A stretch of DNA of 64,000 nucleotides from positions 620,001 through 684,000 of the forward strand of contig NZ_JAMFKN010000001.1 in assembly GCF_023487995.1 (NCBI RefSeq), in the 5' to 3' direction. The stretch comes from Thermohalobaculum sediminis. Its GTDB lineage: Bacteria; Pseudomonadota; Alphaproteobacteria; Rhodobacterales; Rhodobacteraceae. Below the pieces are notes generated by a model. That model did no database searches and had not been told where the DNA came from. It saw only the letters and a program-made list of their open reading frames with translations. The position numbers and the translations under genes were made by a program. This document shows, in pieces, positions 23,697 through 32,532 of the stretch; the first letter of the stretch is position 1, and each line of letters starts with the position of its first letter.

Positions 23697-24476
23697 TCAG
23701 CGCCCCTTCCAGTCCGGCGCGCGCTTGGCGAGGAACGCCTCCATCCCCTCGCGGAAATCGGCGGACATGTAGGTCATCAGGATCAGGTCTGCGTCCTCGG
23801 CCTCGGGCCCGTGGTAGAAGGCGCGCCTCAGCCCCTCCTTGGTCGCGCGCAGGGTCAGCGGCGCGTGGGTGGCCAAGAGGGCGGCAAGCTCGCGCGCCCG
23901 CGCGGCCAAGGCGTCGGCATCCGTCAGCACCTCGCTCACCAGCCCGATGGCCTTCGCCTCCTCGGCCTCGATCAGGCGCGCTGTCAGCAGGATCTCGCGC
24001 GTCCGCGCGGGGCCGAGAAGTGCCGCAAGCCGCGCGAGATTGCCGACCGACAGGCAGTTGCCCAGCGTCCGCGCGATGGGGAAGCCGAACTTGAGGCGCT
24101 GATCCGAAATGCGCAGGTCGCAGCAAGCGGCAATCGCCGCACCGCCCCCGGTGCAGGCGCCGGTGATCGCGGCGATGGTGGGCAGCGGGCAGGCCTCGAT
24201 GGCCTTGAGCACGCCGTCCATCTTCTTCTCGTAGCCCAGCGCGTCCTCGTCGGTCGCGAAGCCCCGGAACTGCGTCATGTCGGTCCCGGCGGCGAAGGCC
24301 CTGCCGCCCGCCCCCTGCACGATGATCGCCTTGACCGAGCCGTCGGTCGGCGCCTCGGCGCAGATCCGCGCGAGCCCTTCGTACATCGCGAAGGTCAGCG
24401 CGTTGCGGCTCTCGGGCCGGTTGAAGGTGACGGTCGCGATGCCGTCCTCGAGAGTGTGGATCAACTCGTCGGTCAT
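23697..24476 (-). CDS. Enoyl-CoA hydratase/isomerase family protein
   Basis: A 259-residue crotonase-fold protein. N-terminal GIATVTFNRPESRNAL; oxyanion-hole blocks GGRAFAAGTDMTQFRG (near residues 55-70) and AITGACTGGGAAIAACCDLRISD (near 105-125). The position equivalent to Glu144 of rat hydratase falls in ARLAALLGPARTREILLTARLIEAEEA; only the second family Glu is obvious there, so isomerase, hydrolase or lyase chemistry is also possible. It sits between the CoA-transferase gene and a TRAP transporter, in the same direction. Confidence 0.88.
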   Translation of the reverse strand: MTDELIHTLEDGIATVTFNRPESRNALTFAMYEGLARICAEAPTDGSVKAIIVQGAGGRAFAAGTDMTQFRGFATDEDALGYEKKMDGVLKAIEACPLPTIAAITGACTGGGAAIAACCDLRISDQRLKFGFPIARTLGNCLSVGNLARLAALLGPARTREILLTARLIEAEEAKAIGLVSEVLTDADALAARARELAALLATHAPLTLRATKEGLRRAFYHGPEAEDADLILMTYMSADFREGMEAFLAKRAPDWKGR

Positions 24477-24503
24477 CTCGCCTCCGGCATGGGTCTGGCG
24501 CCG

Positions 24504-24549
24504 CCCTCCCCCCTTCTGGGGGAGGGATGGGCAGCGGGCCTCGGCCCGC
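24504..24549 (-). promoter_or_regulatory. Two tandem intercistronic hairpins
   Basis: CCCTCCCCC/GGGGGAGGG (24504-24526) and GCGGGCC/GGCCCGC (24534-24549) sit in the 76-bp gap between the dctM stop and the hydratase start on the minus strand. Confidence 0.45.
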
Positions 24550-24552
24550 CCC

Positions 24553-25833
24553 TCAGCGGTAGAAATACTCCACCAGGAACATCGGGATCGCCGGGATGTA
24601 GGTGCACATCATCAGCACCAGCAGCAGCACCAGGATGAACCAGATGTTGACCTTCGACACGTCCCAGATGTTCGCCCGGGCGATCGAGCAGGCGGTGATC
24701 AGCACCGAGGCGACGGGCGGCGTCTGCTGCCCAATGGCCAGGTTCAGCGTCACCACCAGCCCGAAATGGATCGGGTCGATCCCCGCTGCCTGAATCAGCG
24801 GGATGACGATCGGCACCACCAGGATGATCGCCGCCGCCGAGTGCAGGAAGAACCCGATGATCAGGAAGAAGATGTTGAGGATGAACAGGATCATCCACTT
24901 GTTCGAGGTGAGGTCTAGGATGCCCTGCGCCAGTTCCTGCGGCAGCTGCGCCCGCGTCAGGAACCCGCCCATCACGACGGATGCGGCAACCAGCAGCATC
25001 ACCACCGCCGTCTGCATGCCCCCGTCCAGCATCGCGCGCTTCAGGTGCCGGAAGTCGATCTGGTTGTACCAGAGGCCCACCATCAAGGCCGCCAGCACCG
25101 CCAGCCCCGCGGCTTCGGTCGCCGTGACGAAGCCGCCGAAGATGCCGCCGAGGATGATGATGGGCAGCGAGAAGGCCGGCAGCGCGTCGACGAAGGTCTC
25201 GCGCAAGCGGGGCATGTTGAAGGCTTCCTCGGTCGGCAGGTTGTAGCGCCGCGCGAAGACGTAGGCCACGAACATCAACCCCGCCGCGCCCAGAAGACCG
25301 GGAACGAAGCCCGCCACGAAAAGCTGCTCGACCGACGTTCCCGCCGAGGTGGCATAGAGGATCATCGGGATCGAGGGTGGAATGATGATGGCGAGCGACG
25401 CCGAGGACGAGGTGACGGCGGCCGCCAGCGGCCCGGAATAGCCGCGCTTCTTCATCTGCGGAATAAGCACCGAGCCCATCGCCGCGACATCCGCCACCGC
25501 CGAGCCCGAGATCTCGGCAAAGAACAGCGACACGCCGATATTGACCATCGCGAGCCCGCCGCGAACGAAGCCGATCAACGCGGTGACGAAGTTGATCAGC
25601 CGGTCGGTGACGCCTCCCGCGTTCATGATCGCGCCCGCCAGCACGAACATCGGGATGGCGATCAGCGAGAACTTGGTCGAGCCGTCGTACATGTCGAGCG
25701 CGATGGTCACCAGGCTGCCCCAGCCCTCGTAGGCCAGGAGCCCGAAGATGCCACCCACTGCCAGCGCCACCGCGATCGGCACGTTGAGGCAGATCATCGC
25801 GACGATGGCGATCACGATCCCCAGCATCAGCAT
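24553..25833 (-). CDS. dctM: TRAP transporter large permease (DctM/SiaM family)
   Basis: A 426-residue membrane protein of the TRAP-DctM family. It has about 11-12 hydrophobic segments, with family blocks FSLIAIPMFVLAGAIM, FFAEISGSAVADVAAMG, IIIPPSIPMILYA, and a C-terminal IVIPLIQAAGIDPIHFGLVV followed by NLAIGQQTPPVASVL. This is the sodium-driven transport subunit. One base separates it from dctQ. The substrate of this TRAP system is unknown; the surrounding genes suggest a small hydroxy- or dicarboxylic acid. Confidence 0.93.
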   Translation of the reverse strand: MLMLGIVIAIVAMICLNVPIAVALAVGGIFGLLAYEGWGSLVTIALDMYDGSTKFSLIAIPMFVLAGAIMNAGGVTDRLINFVTALIGFVRGGLAMVNIGVSLFFAEISGSAVADVAAMGSVLIPQMKKRGYSGPLAAAVTSSSASLAIIIPPSIPMILYATSAGTSVEQLFVAGFVPGLLGAAGLMFVAYVFARRYNLPTEEAFNMPRLRETFVDALPAFSLPIIILGGIFGGFVTATEAAGLAVLAALMVGLWYNQIDFRHLKRAMLDGGMQTAVVMLLVAASVVMGGFLTRAQLPQELAQGILDLTSNKWMILFILNIFFLIIGFFLHSAAAIILVVPIVIPLIQAAGIDPIHFGLVVTLNLAIGQQTPPVASVLITACSIARANIWDVSKVNIWFILVLLLVLMMCTYIPAIPMFLVEYFYR

Positions 25834-25834
25834 G

Positions 25835-26377
25835 TCAGTTGGCCCCCGCCTTCTTCATCTCGGTTGCGACCTCTTCCTCGATCTCGGCATGCTCGAGCGA
25901 GACCCCACGGATGGTCATGCTCCAGTAGTGCGGCAGGCTCAGAAGCTCCGCGACGATGAACAGCACCGCTCCGATCGGGATCACCGACTGGGTGAACTGC
26001 ACCGGCACCCATCGCAGCGAGATCAGCCGGTCGCCTTCCAGCACCGCCAGCACCTCCATGCCCGCCCAGGCGAGCGCGGCGAAGAAGCCGATCACGATGA
26101 TCTCGGCCATCACCACCGCCACCATCCGGGTGCGGCGCGACAGCGACAGCAGCACCGTGTCGAAGCCGATATGCCGCCGCTTCAACGCCGCGAGCGCCGA
26201 GCCGTAATAGGTGATCCAGGCCAACATGATCGCCGCCACCTCGTCGTACCAGGAGAAGGACGAGCCGGCGATCCGGTAGAGCACGGCGACGACAACGACC
26301 AACGTGAGGGCGATCATCAGGAAGATGACCACCCATTCGAGCAGCCATTCCAGTGTGCGCGAGACGGCAGAGAGCAT
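25835..26377 (-). CDS. dctQ: TRAP transporter small permease (DctQ)
   Basis: A 180-residue protein with four hydrophobic segments (EWLLEWVVIFLMIALTLVVVVAVLY, a block containing WITYYGSALAA, MVAVVMAEIIVIGFFAALAW, and a last near IPIGAVLFIVAELL). The SFSWYDEVAAIMLAWITY block in the first loop is typical of DctQ. It forms the inner-membrane complex with DctM. A 168-bp gap with a strong hairpin separates it from the dctP gene upstream. Confidence 0.9.
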   Translation of the reverse strand: MLSAVSRTLEWLLEWVVIFLMIALTLVVVVAVLYRIAGSSFSWYDEVAAIMLAWITYYGSALAALKRRHIGFDTVLLSLSRRTRMVAVVMAEIIVIGFFAALAWAGMEVLAVLEGDRLISLRWVPVQFTQSVIPIGAVLFIVAELLSLPHYWSMTIRGVSLEHAEIEEEVATEMKKAGAN

Positions 26378-26470
26378 GTTCGTGGCTTTCGGAAAGGGTC
26401 GGGCGGAGAAGCTCGGGACGCCAAGGCGCCTGCAAGTCCGGTCGGGCCGCGCGCGGCCCTGCAGTCATGC

Positions 26471-26495
26471 CCTCCTCCGCGCGGCGCGGAGGAGG
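26471..26495 (-). promoter_or_regulatory. Intercistronic hairpin between dctP and dctQ
   Basis: CCTCCTCCGCGC (26471-26482) is complementary to GCGCGGAGGAGG (26484-26495). No T-run follows on the minus strand. Such structures behind binding-protein genes commonly stabilise the upstream message. Confidence 0.5.
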
Positions 26496-26545
26496 GGCTT
26501 CTTCGGGCCGGCGTCAGCGGCGAGCGCCGTGCCGGGCCCGGCGCG

Positions 26546-27520
26546 TCACGAGCCGGCCGCGAGCGAGCGGATCTTCTCGACCAGCTCCGGGCCGCCATCG
26601 ACCGTGGCCGCGAACTCGTCGTAGATCGGCTTCGAGGCGGCGACGAAGGCCGCATTGTCGGCCTCGTTCACCGCGACGCCCGCGTCCTTGATGACCTGCA
26701 GCAGGTCGGTCTCGAACTGTGCCGCGATCTCGTAGACCTTGTCGCGGGTCGACTGGCCGCAATTCAGGAGCGCTGTCTGCACATCCTCGGGCAGCGCCGA
26801 GAAATGCTTGTCCGACACCAGCACATAGCCCGGCGTGTAGACGTGGCCGGTGATCGAGAGATACTTCTGCACCTCCTGGAACTTGGCCGAGGCGATCTGG
26901 GCGTAGGGGTTCTCCTGCCCGTCCATCACGCCGGTCTGCAGCGCCGTGAACACCTCCGAGAAGGCAAGCGGCGTGGGGTTCGCACCGTAGAGCTGGAACA
27001 TCTTCACCCGCCACGCGCCCGAGGGCGTGCGCAGCTTGATGCCCTTGAGATCGTCCGGCACGTTGATCGGCCGGACGTTGTTGGTGATGTGGCGGAAGCC
27101 GTTCTCCATCAGGCCGATGATGCGGTAGCCGTTCTTCTGCGCCGCCGCCTGGAAGGTGGGCTCCATCTCGGCCCAGACGCGCTTCATGTGCTCGCGGTCC
27201 TTGATGATGTAGGGCATCTCGAAGACACCGAAGGTGTCATCGACCGAGGACATGATCGACGAGGGCAGCGCGAACTGCACCTGGCCGAGCTTGAGCTTCT
27301 GCAGAAGCTCCTTGTCGTTGCCGAGCTGCGACGAGCCGAACACCACCACCTCGGCCTTGTCGCCCAGCGCCGCGTTCGAGCACGAGGCGAAGGCCTCGGC
27401 GCTCGCCTGGAACAGCGAGCCCGGCTCGCCGACATGGCCGAACTTGAGCTCTTGCGCGGACGCCGCGGTGCCGAGCCCCGCCGCAAGCGCCACGCCGGCC
27501 AGAAGCGTCGAAATCTTCAT
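26546..27520 (-). CDS. dctP: TRAP transporter substrate-binding protein (DctP)
   Basis: A 324-residue periplasmic binding protein. Signal peptide residues 1-22 (KISTLLAGVALAAGLGTAASA). Mature start ELKFGHVGEPGSLFQASAEAFA. The conserved ligand-binding Arg region KLRTPSGAWRVKMFQLYGANPTPLAFSEVFTALQTGVMDGQENP is present; this Arg normally pairs with a substrate carboxylate, so an organic acid is expected. GGGAGGAGACAAGC ribosome site before ATG 27520. First gene of the transporter trio and probably of the operon running to the aldolase gene. Confidence 0.93.
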   Translation of the reverse strand: MKISTLLAGVALAAGLGTAASAQELKFGHVGEPGSLFQASAEAFASCSNAALGDKAEVVVFGSSQLGNDKELLQKLKLGQVQFALPSSIMSSVDDTFGVFEMPYIIKDREHMKRVWAEMEPTFQAAAQKNGYRIIGLMENGFRHITNNVRPINVPDDLKGIKLRTPSGAWRVKMFQLYGANPTPLAFSEVFTALQTGVMDGQENPYAQIASAKFQEVQKYLSITGHVYTPGYVLVSDKHFSALPEDVQTALLNCGQSTRDKVYEIAAQFETDLLQVIKDAGVAVNEADNAAFVAASKPIYDEFAATVDGGPELVEKIRSLAAGS

Positions 27521-27617
27521 GCTTGTCTCCTCCCTTTCAGGGACGGGCCGCGCCCATCCGGTTCCCTTCGGCCCGGGGTCTTGTGAACGCGCCCCGGTGT
27601 CCTTCCCTCGTCCGACT

Positions 27618-28802
27618 TCAGGCCGCCGCGTTCGCGCCGGCCGCGCCGTTTCCGGTCAGATGGCGCATTGCCGCCATCACGCCCCCCTTCTGGTGGGGGA
27701 CGCCCGCCAGTTCCAGGCCCATCTCGACGCCCGAAAGCGTGCCCATGAGCATGAGATCGTTGAAATCGCCCAGGTGTCCGATGCGGAACACCTTGTCCGC
27801 GACCTTCGACAGCCCGTTGCCCAGCGACATGTCGAAGGCGTCGAGCGTGACGCGCCGGAAGCGGTCGGCCGAATGGCCCTCTGGCATCATCACGGCCGTC
27901 AGCACGTTCGAGCGGTGCCGCGGCTCGGCGCAGAGGATCTCGAGCCCCCAGTGCTCGACCGCCGCGCGCGCCGCGCCTGCAAGCCGTGCGTGACGGGCAA
28001 AGACATTGTCGAGCCCCTCCGTGAGCAGCATGTCGATGGCCTCGTTCAAGCCATAGAGCATCAGCGAGGCGGGGGTATAGGGGAAATAGCCCTTCTCGTT
28101 CGGGCCCCTCATGTCCTCCCAGTCCCAGTAGGAGCGCGGCAGGGTCGCGCGCTTGCGCGCCTCCCACGCCTTCGCGCCGACGGCGTTGAAGCTGAGGCCG
28201 GGGGGCAGCATCAGCCCCTTCTGGCTGCCCGTGACCGCGACATCGATGCCCCACTCGTCGAAGCGGAAGTCGATCGAGGCAAGCCCGGAGATCGTGTCAA
28301 CCATCAGGAGCGCGGGGTGTCCGGCCTCGTCGATCGCCTTCCGGATCTCGGGGATCTGGGTGACCGAGCCCGTCGAGGTCTCGTTGTGCACGACGCAGAC
28401 CGCCCTGATCTCGTGCGCCTTGTCGGCGCGCAGGCGCTCGGCGATGGCCACGGGGTCGGCGCCGTGGCGCCAGTCGCCGACGATCGCCTCGGGCCGCAGG
28501 CCCAGCTTGCGCGCCATGTTGGTCCAGAGGAACGCGAAATGCCCGGTCTCGTACATCAGCACCCGGTCGCCGGGCGAGCAGGTGTTTGCCAGCGCCGCCT
28601 CCCACGCCCCGGTGCCCGAGGCGGGATAGATCACCACGTCCTGCTTCGTCTTGAAGATCTTCTTCATGCCATCGAGCGCCTTGGCGCCGATGTCACCGAA
28701 GCCCGGCCCGCGATGGTCCGGCACCGGCTGGTCCATGGCGCGCAGGATCCGGTCGGGCGTGTTCGAGGGTCCCGGGATCTGGAGGAAATGTCTGCCGGCC
28801 AT
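27618..28802 (-). CDS. Class V aminotransferase, serine-glyoxylate aminotransferase-like
   Basis: A 394-residue PLP enzyme. N-terminus GRHFLQIPGPSNTPDRILRA and DHRGPGF are typical of serine-glyoxylate/alanine-glyoxylate aminotransferases (SgaA/AGXT). The PLP Asp is in LLMVDTISGLASIDF and the Schiff-base Lys in VTGSQKGLMLPPGL. It transfers an amino group from serine (or another amino acid) to glyoxylate, giving hydroxypyruvate and glycine. In a Rhodobacterales catabolic block it could supply or remove glyoxylate. ATG 28802 was chosen over longer frames because the product matches family N-termini. It is divergent from the YdiJ-like gene. Confidence 0.88.
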   Translation of the reverse strand: MAGRHFLQIPGPSNTPDRILRAMDQPVPDHRGPGFGDIGAKALDGMKKIFKTKQDVVIYPASGTGAWEAALANTCSPGDRVLMYETGHFAFLWTNMARKLGLRPEAIVGDWRHGADPVAIAERLRADKAHEIRAVCVVHNETSTGSVTQIPEIRKAIDEAGHPALLMVDTISGLASIDFRFDEWGIDVAVTGSQKGLMLPPGLSFNAVGAKAWEARKRATLPRSYWDWEDMRGPNEKGYFPYTPASLMLYGLNEAIDMLLTEGLDNVFARHARLAGAARAAVEHWGLEILCAEPRHRSNVLTAVMMPEGHSADRFRRVTLDAFDMSLGNGLSKVADKVFRIGHLGDFNDLMLMGTLSGVEMGLELAGVPHQKGGVMAAMRHLTGNGAAGANAAA

Positions 28803-28866
28803 GGCCTGTCCCCTTGGTAAGGTCGATCTGCACCCTTGCCCGTCTGCCGCGGGCTCGGTAAGGATT

Positions 28867-28881
28867 TGTATACAGAATACA
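28867..28881. promoter_or_regulatory. Candidate GntR-type operator
   Basis: TGTATACAGAATACA contains TGTAT and ATACA arms 5 bp apart and an 8-bp perfect palindrome TGTATACA (28867-28874). It is AT-rich in a GC-rich gap, between the divergent aminotransferase and FAD/Fe-S dehydrogenase genes, 19 bp before the latter's ATG. The GntR gene at the end of that unit is the obvious candidate regulator. Confidence 0.5.
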
Positions 28882-28899
28882 GATCGGGACAGCCTGTCA

Positions 28900-31848
28900 A
28901 TGACTCGTATCACGGTTTCGGAAGATGTTGCGCTGCCCCGCAAGCTGCGCGCGGCGGTGACGGGCGAGGTGATGGGCGACGCCTTCTCGCGCGGACGCTA
29001 TGCGACAGATGCCTCGATCTACCAGATGATGCCGAAGGCCGTCGTCGTGCCGCGCAGCATGGACGACGTGATCGCGACGATGCAGGTGGCGCGCGAGGCG
29101 GGCGTGCCGGTCCTGCCACGCGGCGGCGGCACCTCGCAATGCGGGCAGACGGTGAACGAGGCGGTAGTGCTCGACCTCTCGAAGCACCTCAACCGAATCG
29201 TGTCGGTGGACCCCGAACGCCGCGAGGCGGTGGTCGAGCCGGGACTGGTGCTCGATCATCTCAACGCCGCGCTGAAATCCCATGGGCTGTGGTATCCGGT
29301 CGATGTCTCGACCTCGTCCCGCGCGACGCTGGGGGGGATGACGGCCAACAACTCCTGCGGCTCGCGCTCGCTGCGCTATGGCACCTCGCGCGACAACGTG
29401 GCGTCCATCGACGCGATCCTCGCCGACGGCACCCGCGCGACCTTCGGCGAGCTGCAGCCGGGCGCGAACACGGGCGCAACCGGGGGCCGGGTCCCGGACC
29501 TGATCCGGGACCTCCTTGCCCTGGGCGAGCGCGAAGCGGCCGAGATCGCCGCGCGCTTCCCCGATGTCTATCGGCGCGTCGGCGGCTACAACCTCGACGC
29601 GCTGGTCCCGAACGGGAGGCCGGTGAACCTCGCGCACCTGCTGGTTGGGTCGGAGGGGACTCTGGCATTCTCCGAGCGCATCACGCTCAAGCTCTCGCCC
29701 CTGCCGCGGAACAAGGTGCTGGGGGTCTGCCATTTCCCCAGCTTCTACAAGGCGATGGACGCGGCCCAGCATCTCGTCAAGCTCGACCCCACTGCGATCG
29801 AGCTGGTCGATGCCACCATGATCGCGCTGGCACGTGACATCCCGATCTTCCGCCCCGTGGTCGAGGAATTCGTCCGCGGCGAGCCAGCGGCGCTGCTGAT
29901 CGTCGAGTTCGCCGAGGATGACCAGGCCGAGAACCTTCGCCGCCTCGCGGCGCTCCACGACCTGATGGCCGATCTGGGCTTCCGCTGGGACGACCCCGGC
30001 AAGCAGCCCGGCGGCGTGGTCGAAGCCATCGACCCCGCCTTCCAGTCGCGCATCATCGAGGTCCGCAAGCAGGGCCTCAACATCATGATGAGCATGAAAT
30101 CCGAGGGGAAGCCCGTGAGCTTCGTCGAGGACTGCTGCGTGCGCCTGCCCGACCTCGCCGACTACACCGACCGCCTGACTGCGATCTTCCGCAAGCACGG
30201 CACCGACGGCACCTGGTATGCCCATGCCTCGGTCGGCACGCTGCATGTGCGCCCGGTGCTGAACCTGAAACAGGACCTCGGCGTGCGCACGATGCGCGCC
30301 ATCGCCGAGGAAGCCTTCGCGATGGTCCGCGAATACAAGGGCAGCCATTCGGGCGAACATGGCGACGGCATCGTTCGGTCCGAGTTCCACCGCCAGATGT
30401 TCGGCGAGCGCATCGTCGCGGCCTTCGAGGAGGTCAAGGACCGCTTCGACCCCGCGGGGCTGATGAATCCCGGCAAGATCGTGCGCCCGCCCCTCATGGA
30501 CGACCGCAGCCTGATGCGCTTCGACCCCGACTACGCGGTGCCCGAGCTTGCCACCGTGTTCCGCTGGGAGGGCCACCACGGCGCCGGCCGCGGCTTTCAG
30601 GGCGCGGTCGAGATGTGCAACAACAACGGCGCCTGCCGAAAGACGCTCGACGGCGCGATGTGTCCAAGTTACCGCGTAACTTTCAACGAGCGCGACCTGA
30701 CCCGAGGGCGGGCGAACACCCTGCGCCTCGCCATCTCGGGCCAGCTTGGCCCCGACGCCTTCACCGCGCCCGAGATGGCCGAGACCATGAAGCTCTGCGT
30801 CTCGTGCAAGGCGTGCCGGCGCGAGTGCCCCACCGGCGTCGACATGGCGAAGATGAAGATCGAGGTGCAAAGCGCCCGCGCCCGCCGCCACGGCGTCCCA
30901 TTGCGCGAGCGGCTGATCGCCGAGATGCCGCGCTACGCCCGCCTCGCCGCGGCGCTCGCGCCGCTCGCGAACCTGCGCAACCGCGTGCCCGTGCTGCGCC
31001 GCCTGATGGAGCGAACAACTGGCCTCGCCGCCGAGCGCGACCTGCCGGAATGGCGGCGCGACTGGTTCCGCACGACAAGCACGGCCTCCGAGATGGCGGC
31101 GGCGGATGTCGTCCTCTTCGCCGACTGCTTTAACCGCCACTTCGAGCCCGGGAACCTGCGCGCGGCCGAGACCGTGCTGAAACGCGCGGGGCTCAGGGTC
31201 GCCCATGCCACCGCCCCGGACGGCGCTCGCCCGCTCTGCTGCGGCCGCACCTATCTCGCGGCCGGGATGGCGGCCGAGGCCAAGGCCGAAATGGCCCGCA
31301 CTGCGGCGGCCCTGCGCCCGGCGCTGGCGAACGGCGCGGCCGTGGTGGGGCTCGAGCCCTCGTGCCTCCTGACCTTCCGCGACGAGGCGCCGGCGCTTCT
31401 GGACGACTGGAGCGCCGAGGACGGCGCCCGCATCATGCTGTTCGAAGAATTCCTAGCCGCCCGCGCGGCCGAGGGGCGGCTCGACCTGCCCCTCGCGCCG
31501 CTCCCGGCCCGGATCGCGCTGCTGCACGGACATTGCCACCAGAAGGCGTTCAACGTCATGGGGCCGGTGCAGAAGGTCCTGGGCCTGATCCCCGGCCTCA
31601 AGGTCGAGCTGATCGCGTCATCGTGTTGCGGCATGGCCGGCGCCTTCGGCTATCAGGCGGAAACGCTGGCCGCCAGCCGCGCCATGGCGGAGCTGAGCCT
31701 GCTGCCGAAGGTGCGCGCGGCGGCCGATGACGCTATCGTCGTGGCCGATGGCACCTCGTGCCGCCACCAGATCGCCGAAGGCGCGGGCCGGCAGGCGCTG
31801 CATGTGGCGCGGGTGCTGGCCGAAAGCTCGGAAAGGGCGCTGACGTGA
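28900..31848 (+). CDS. FAD-linked and Fe-S dehydrogenase, YdiJ-like (D-2-hydroxyacid oxidising)
   Basis: A 982-residue two-module enzyme. The N-terminal half (about 1-540) is a FAD-PCMH oxidase of the GlcD/D-lactate dehydrogenase type: LPRGGGTSQCGQTVN, GGMTANNSCGSRSLRYG, HLLVGSEGTLAF and GEHGDGIVRSEF. The C-terminal half has a ferredoxin part with CVSCKACRRECPTGVDM (plus CNNNGAC...CPSY) and two CCG-type blocks, ending GHCHQKAF and SSCCGMAGAFGY. The same order occurs in YdiJ, a D-2-hydroxyglutarate dehydrogenase. It would oxidise a D-2-hydroxy acid and pass electrons to the respiratory chain. The substrate is inferred only from the family. ATG 28900 begins a family-like N-terminus. Confidence 0.88.
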   Translation: MTRITVSEDVALPRKLRAAVTGEVMGDAFSRGRYATDASIYQMMPKAVVVPRSMDDVIATMQVAREAGVPVLPRGGGTSQCGQTVNEAVVLDLSKHLNRIVSVDPERREAVVEPGLVLDHLNAALKSHGLWYPVDVSTSSRATLGGMTANNSCGSRSLRYGTSRDNVASIDAILADGTRATFGELQPGANTGATGGRVPDLIRDLLALGEREAAEIAARFPDVYRRVGGYNLDALVPNGRPVNLAHLLVGSEGTLAFSERITLKLSPLPRNKVLGVCHFPSFYKAMDAAQHLVKLDPTAIELVDATMIALARDIPIFRPVVEEFVRGEPAALLIVEFAEDDQAENLRRLAALHDLMADLGFRWDDPGKQPGGVVEAIDPAFQSRIIEVRKQGLNIMMSMKSEGKPVSFVEDCCVRLPDLADYTDRLTAIFRKHGTDGTWYAHASVGTLHVRPVLNLKQDLGVRTMRAIAEEAFAMVREYKGSHSGEHGDGIVRSEFHRQMFGERIVAAFEEVKDRFDPAGLMNPGKIVRPPLMDDRSLMRFDPDYAVPELATVFRWEGHHGAGRGFQGAVEMCNNNGACRKTLDGAMCPSYRVTFNERDLTRGRANTLRLAISGQLGPDAFTAPEMAETMKLCVSCKACRRECPTGVDMAKMKIEVQSARARRHGVPLRERLIAEMPRYARLAAALAPLANLRNRVPVLRRLMERTTGLAAERDLPEWRRDWFRTTSTASEMAAADVVLFADCFNRHFEPGNLRAAETVLKRAGLRVAHATAPDGARPLCCGRTYLAAGMAAEAKAEMARTAAALRPALANGAAVVGLEPSCLLTFRDEAPALLDDWSAEDGARIMLFEEFLAARAAEGRLDLPLAPLPARIALLHGHCHQKAFNVMGPVQKVLGLIPGLKVELIASSCCGMAGAFGYQAETLAASRAMAELSLLPKVRAAADDAIVVADGTSCRHQIAEGAGRQALHVARVLAESSERALT

Positions 31849-32525
31849 ACGAGACCTTCACCCCGATCCAGCGACTCTTGCCCGACGCGCTCAGCGACCG
31901 GCTGCGCGAGATGATCGTCGAGGGCGCGCTCGTGCCGGGCGCCAAGATAAACGAGCGCGAGCTTTGCGAGGCCTTCGGCGTCTCGCGCACGCCACTGCGC
32001 GAGGCAGTGCAGGCGCTGGCCAAGGAGGGCCTGATCCAGATCACGCCGCGGCGCGGCGCGCGGGTAGCGCCGATGACGGTGGCCGACCTCGACGAGGTGT
32101 TCCCGATCATGGGCGCGCTCGAGGCGCTTGCGGGCGAGCTTGCCTGCGCACGGATCGCGCCAAACCAGGTGGCCGAGATCCGGGTGCTCCACGATGCCAT
32201 GGTCGCGGCCTACCGGCGCGGCGATCGCCACAGCTATTTCCAGCTGAACGAGGAGATCCACGACCGCATCTTCAAGGCCGCGGGCAACCAGACGCTGATC
32301 CAGATGCGCCGCAGCCTCGCGGCCCGGGTGCGGCGCGCGCGCTTCCGCGCGAACCTCTCGCCCCAGCGCTGGGAGAAGGCGGTGGCCGAGCACGAACAGA
32401 TCGTCGCGGCGCTGGAGGCCGCGGACGGGCCCCGCCTTGGGCGCCTTCTGCGCGATCACCTTGCCGGCAAACTGGAGACGGTTCGCGCGGCGATCCTTGC
32501 CGAGGCCGCCGAGGCCGAGGACTGA
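31845..32525 (+). CDS. GntR-family (FCD/FadR-type) transcriptional regulator
   Basis: A 226-residue protein. The N-terminal winged helix (about residues 10-75) has LREMIVEGALVPGAKINERELCEAFGVSRTPLREAVQALAKEGLI-type sequence, the classic GntR helix-turn-helix. The C-terminal FCD domain has the metal-site residues in VLHDAMVAAYRRGD, LNEEIHDRIFKAAGN and EHEQIVAALEAAD. The GTG start overlaps the upstream stop (GTGA), so it is co-expressed with the dehydrogenase and probably controls this divergent catabolic locus through the palindrome at 28867-28881. FCD regulators sense organic acids. Confidence 0.93.
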   Translation: MNETFTPIQRLLPDALSDRLREMIVEGALVPGAKINERELCEAFGVSRTPLREAVQALAKEGLIQITPRRGARVAPMTVADLDEVFPIMGALEALAGELACARIAPNQVAEIRVLHDAMVAAYRRGDRHSYFQLNEEIHDRIFKAAGNQTLIQMRRSLAARVRRARFRANLSPQRWEKAVAEHEQIVAALEAADGPRLGRLLRDHLAGKLETVRAAILAEAAEAED

Positions 32526-32532
32526 CCCCGCC

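Noticed and set aside
28897-31206. Minus-strand open frame of 769 codons opposite the YdiJ-like gene
   Set aside because: The opposite strand has all FAD and Fe-S motifs; this frame has none and no ribosome site.
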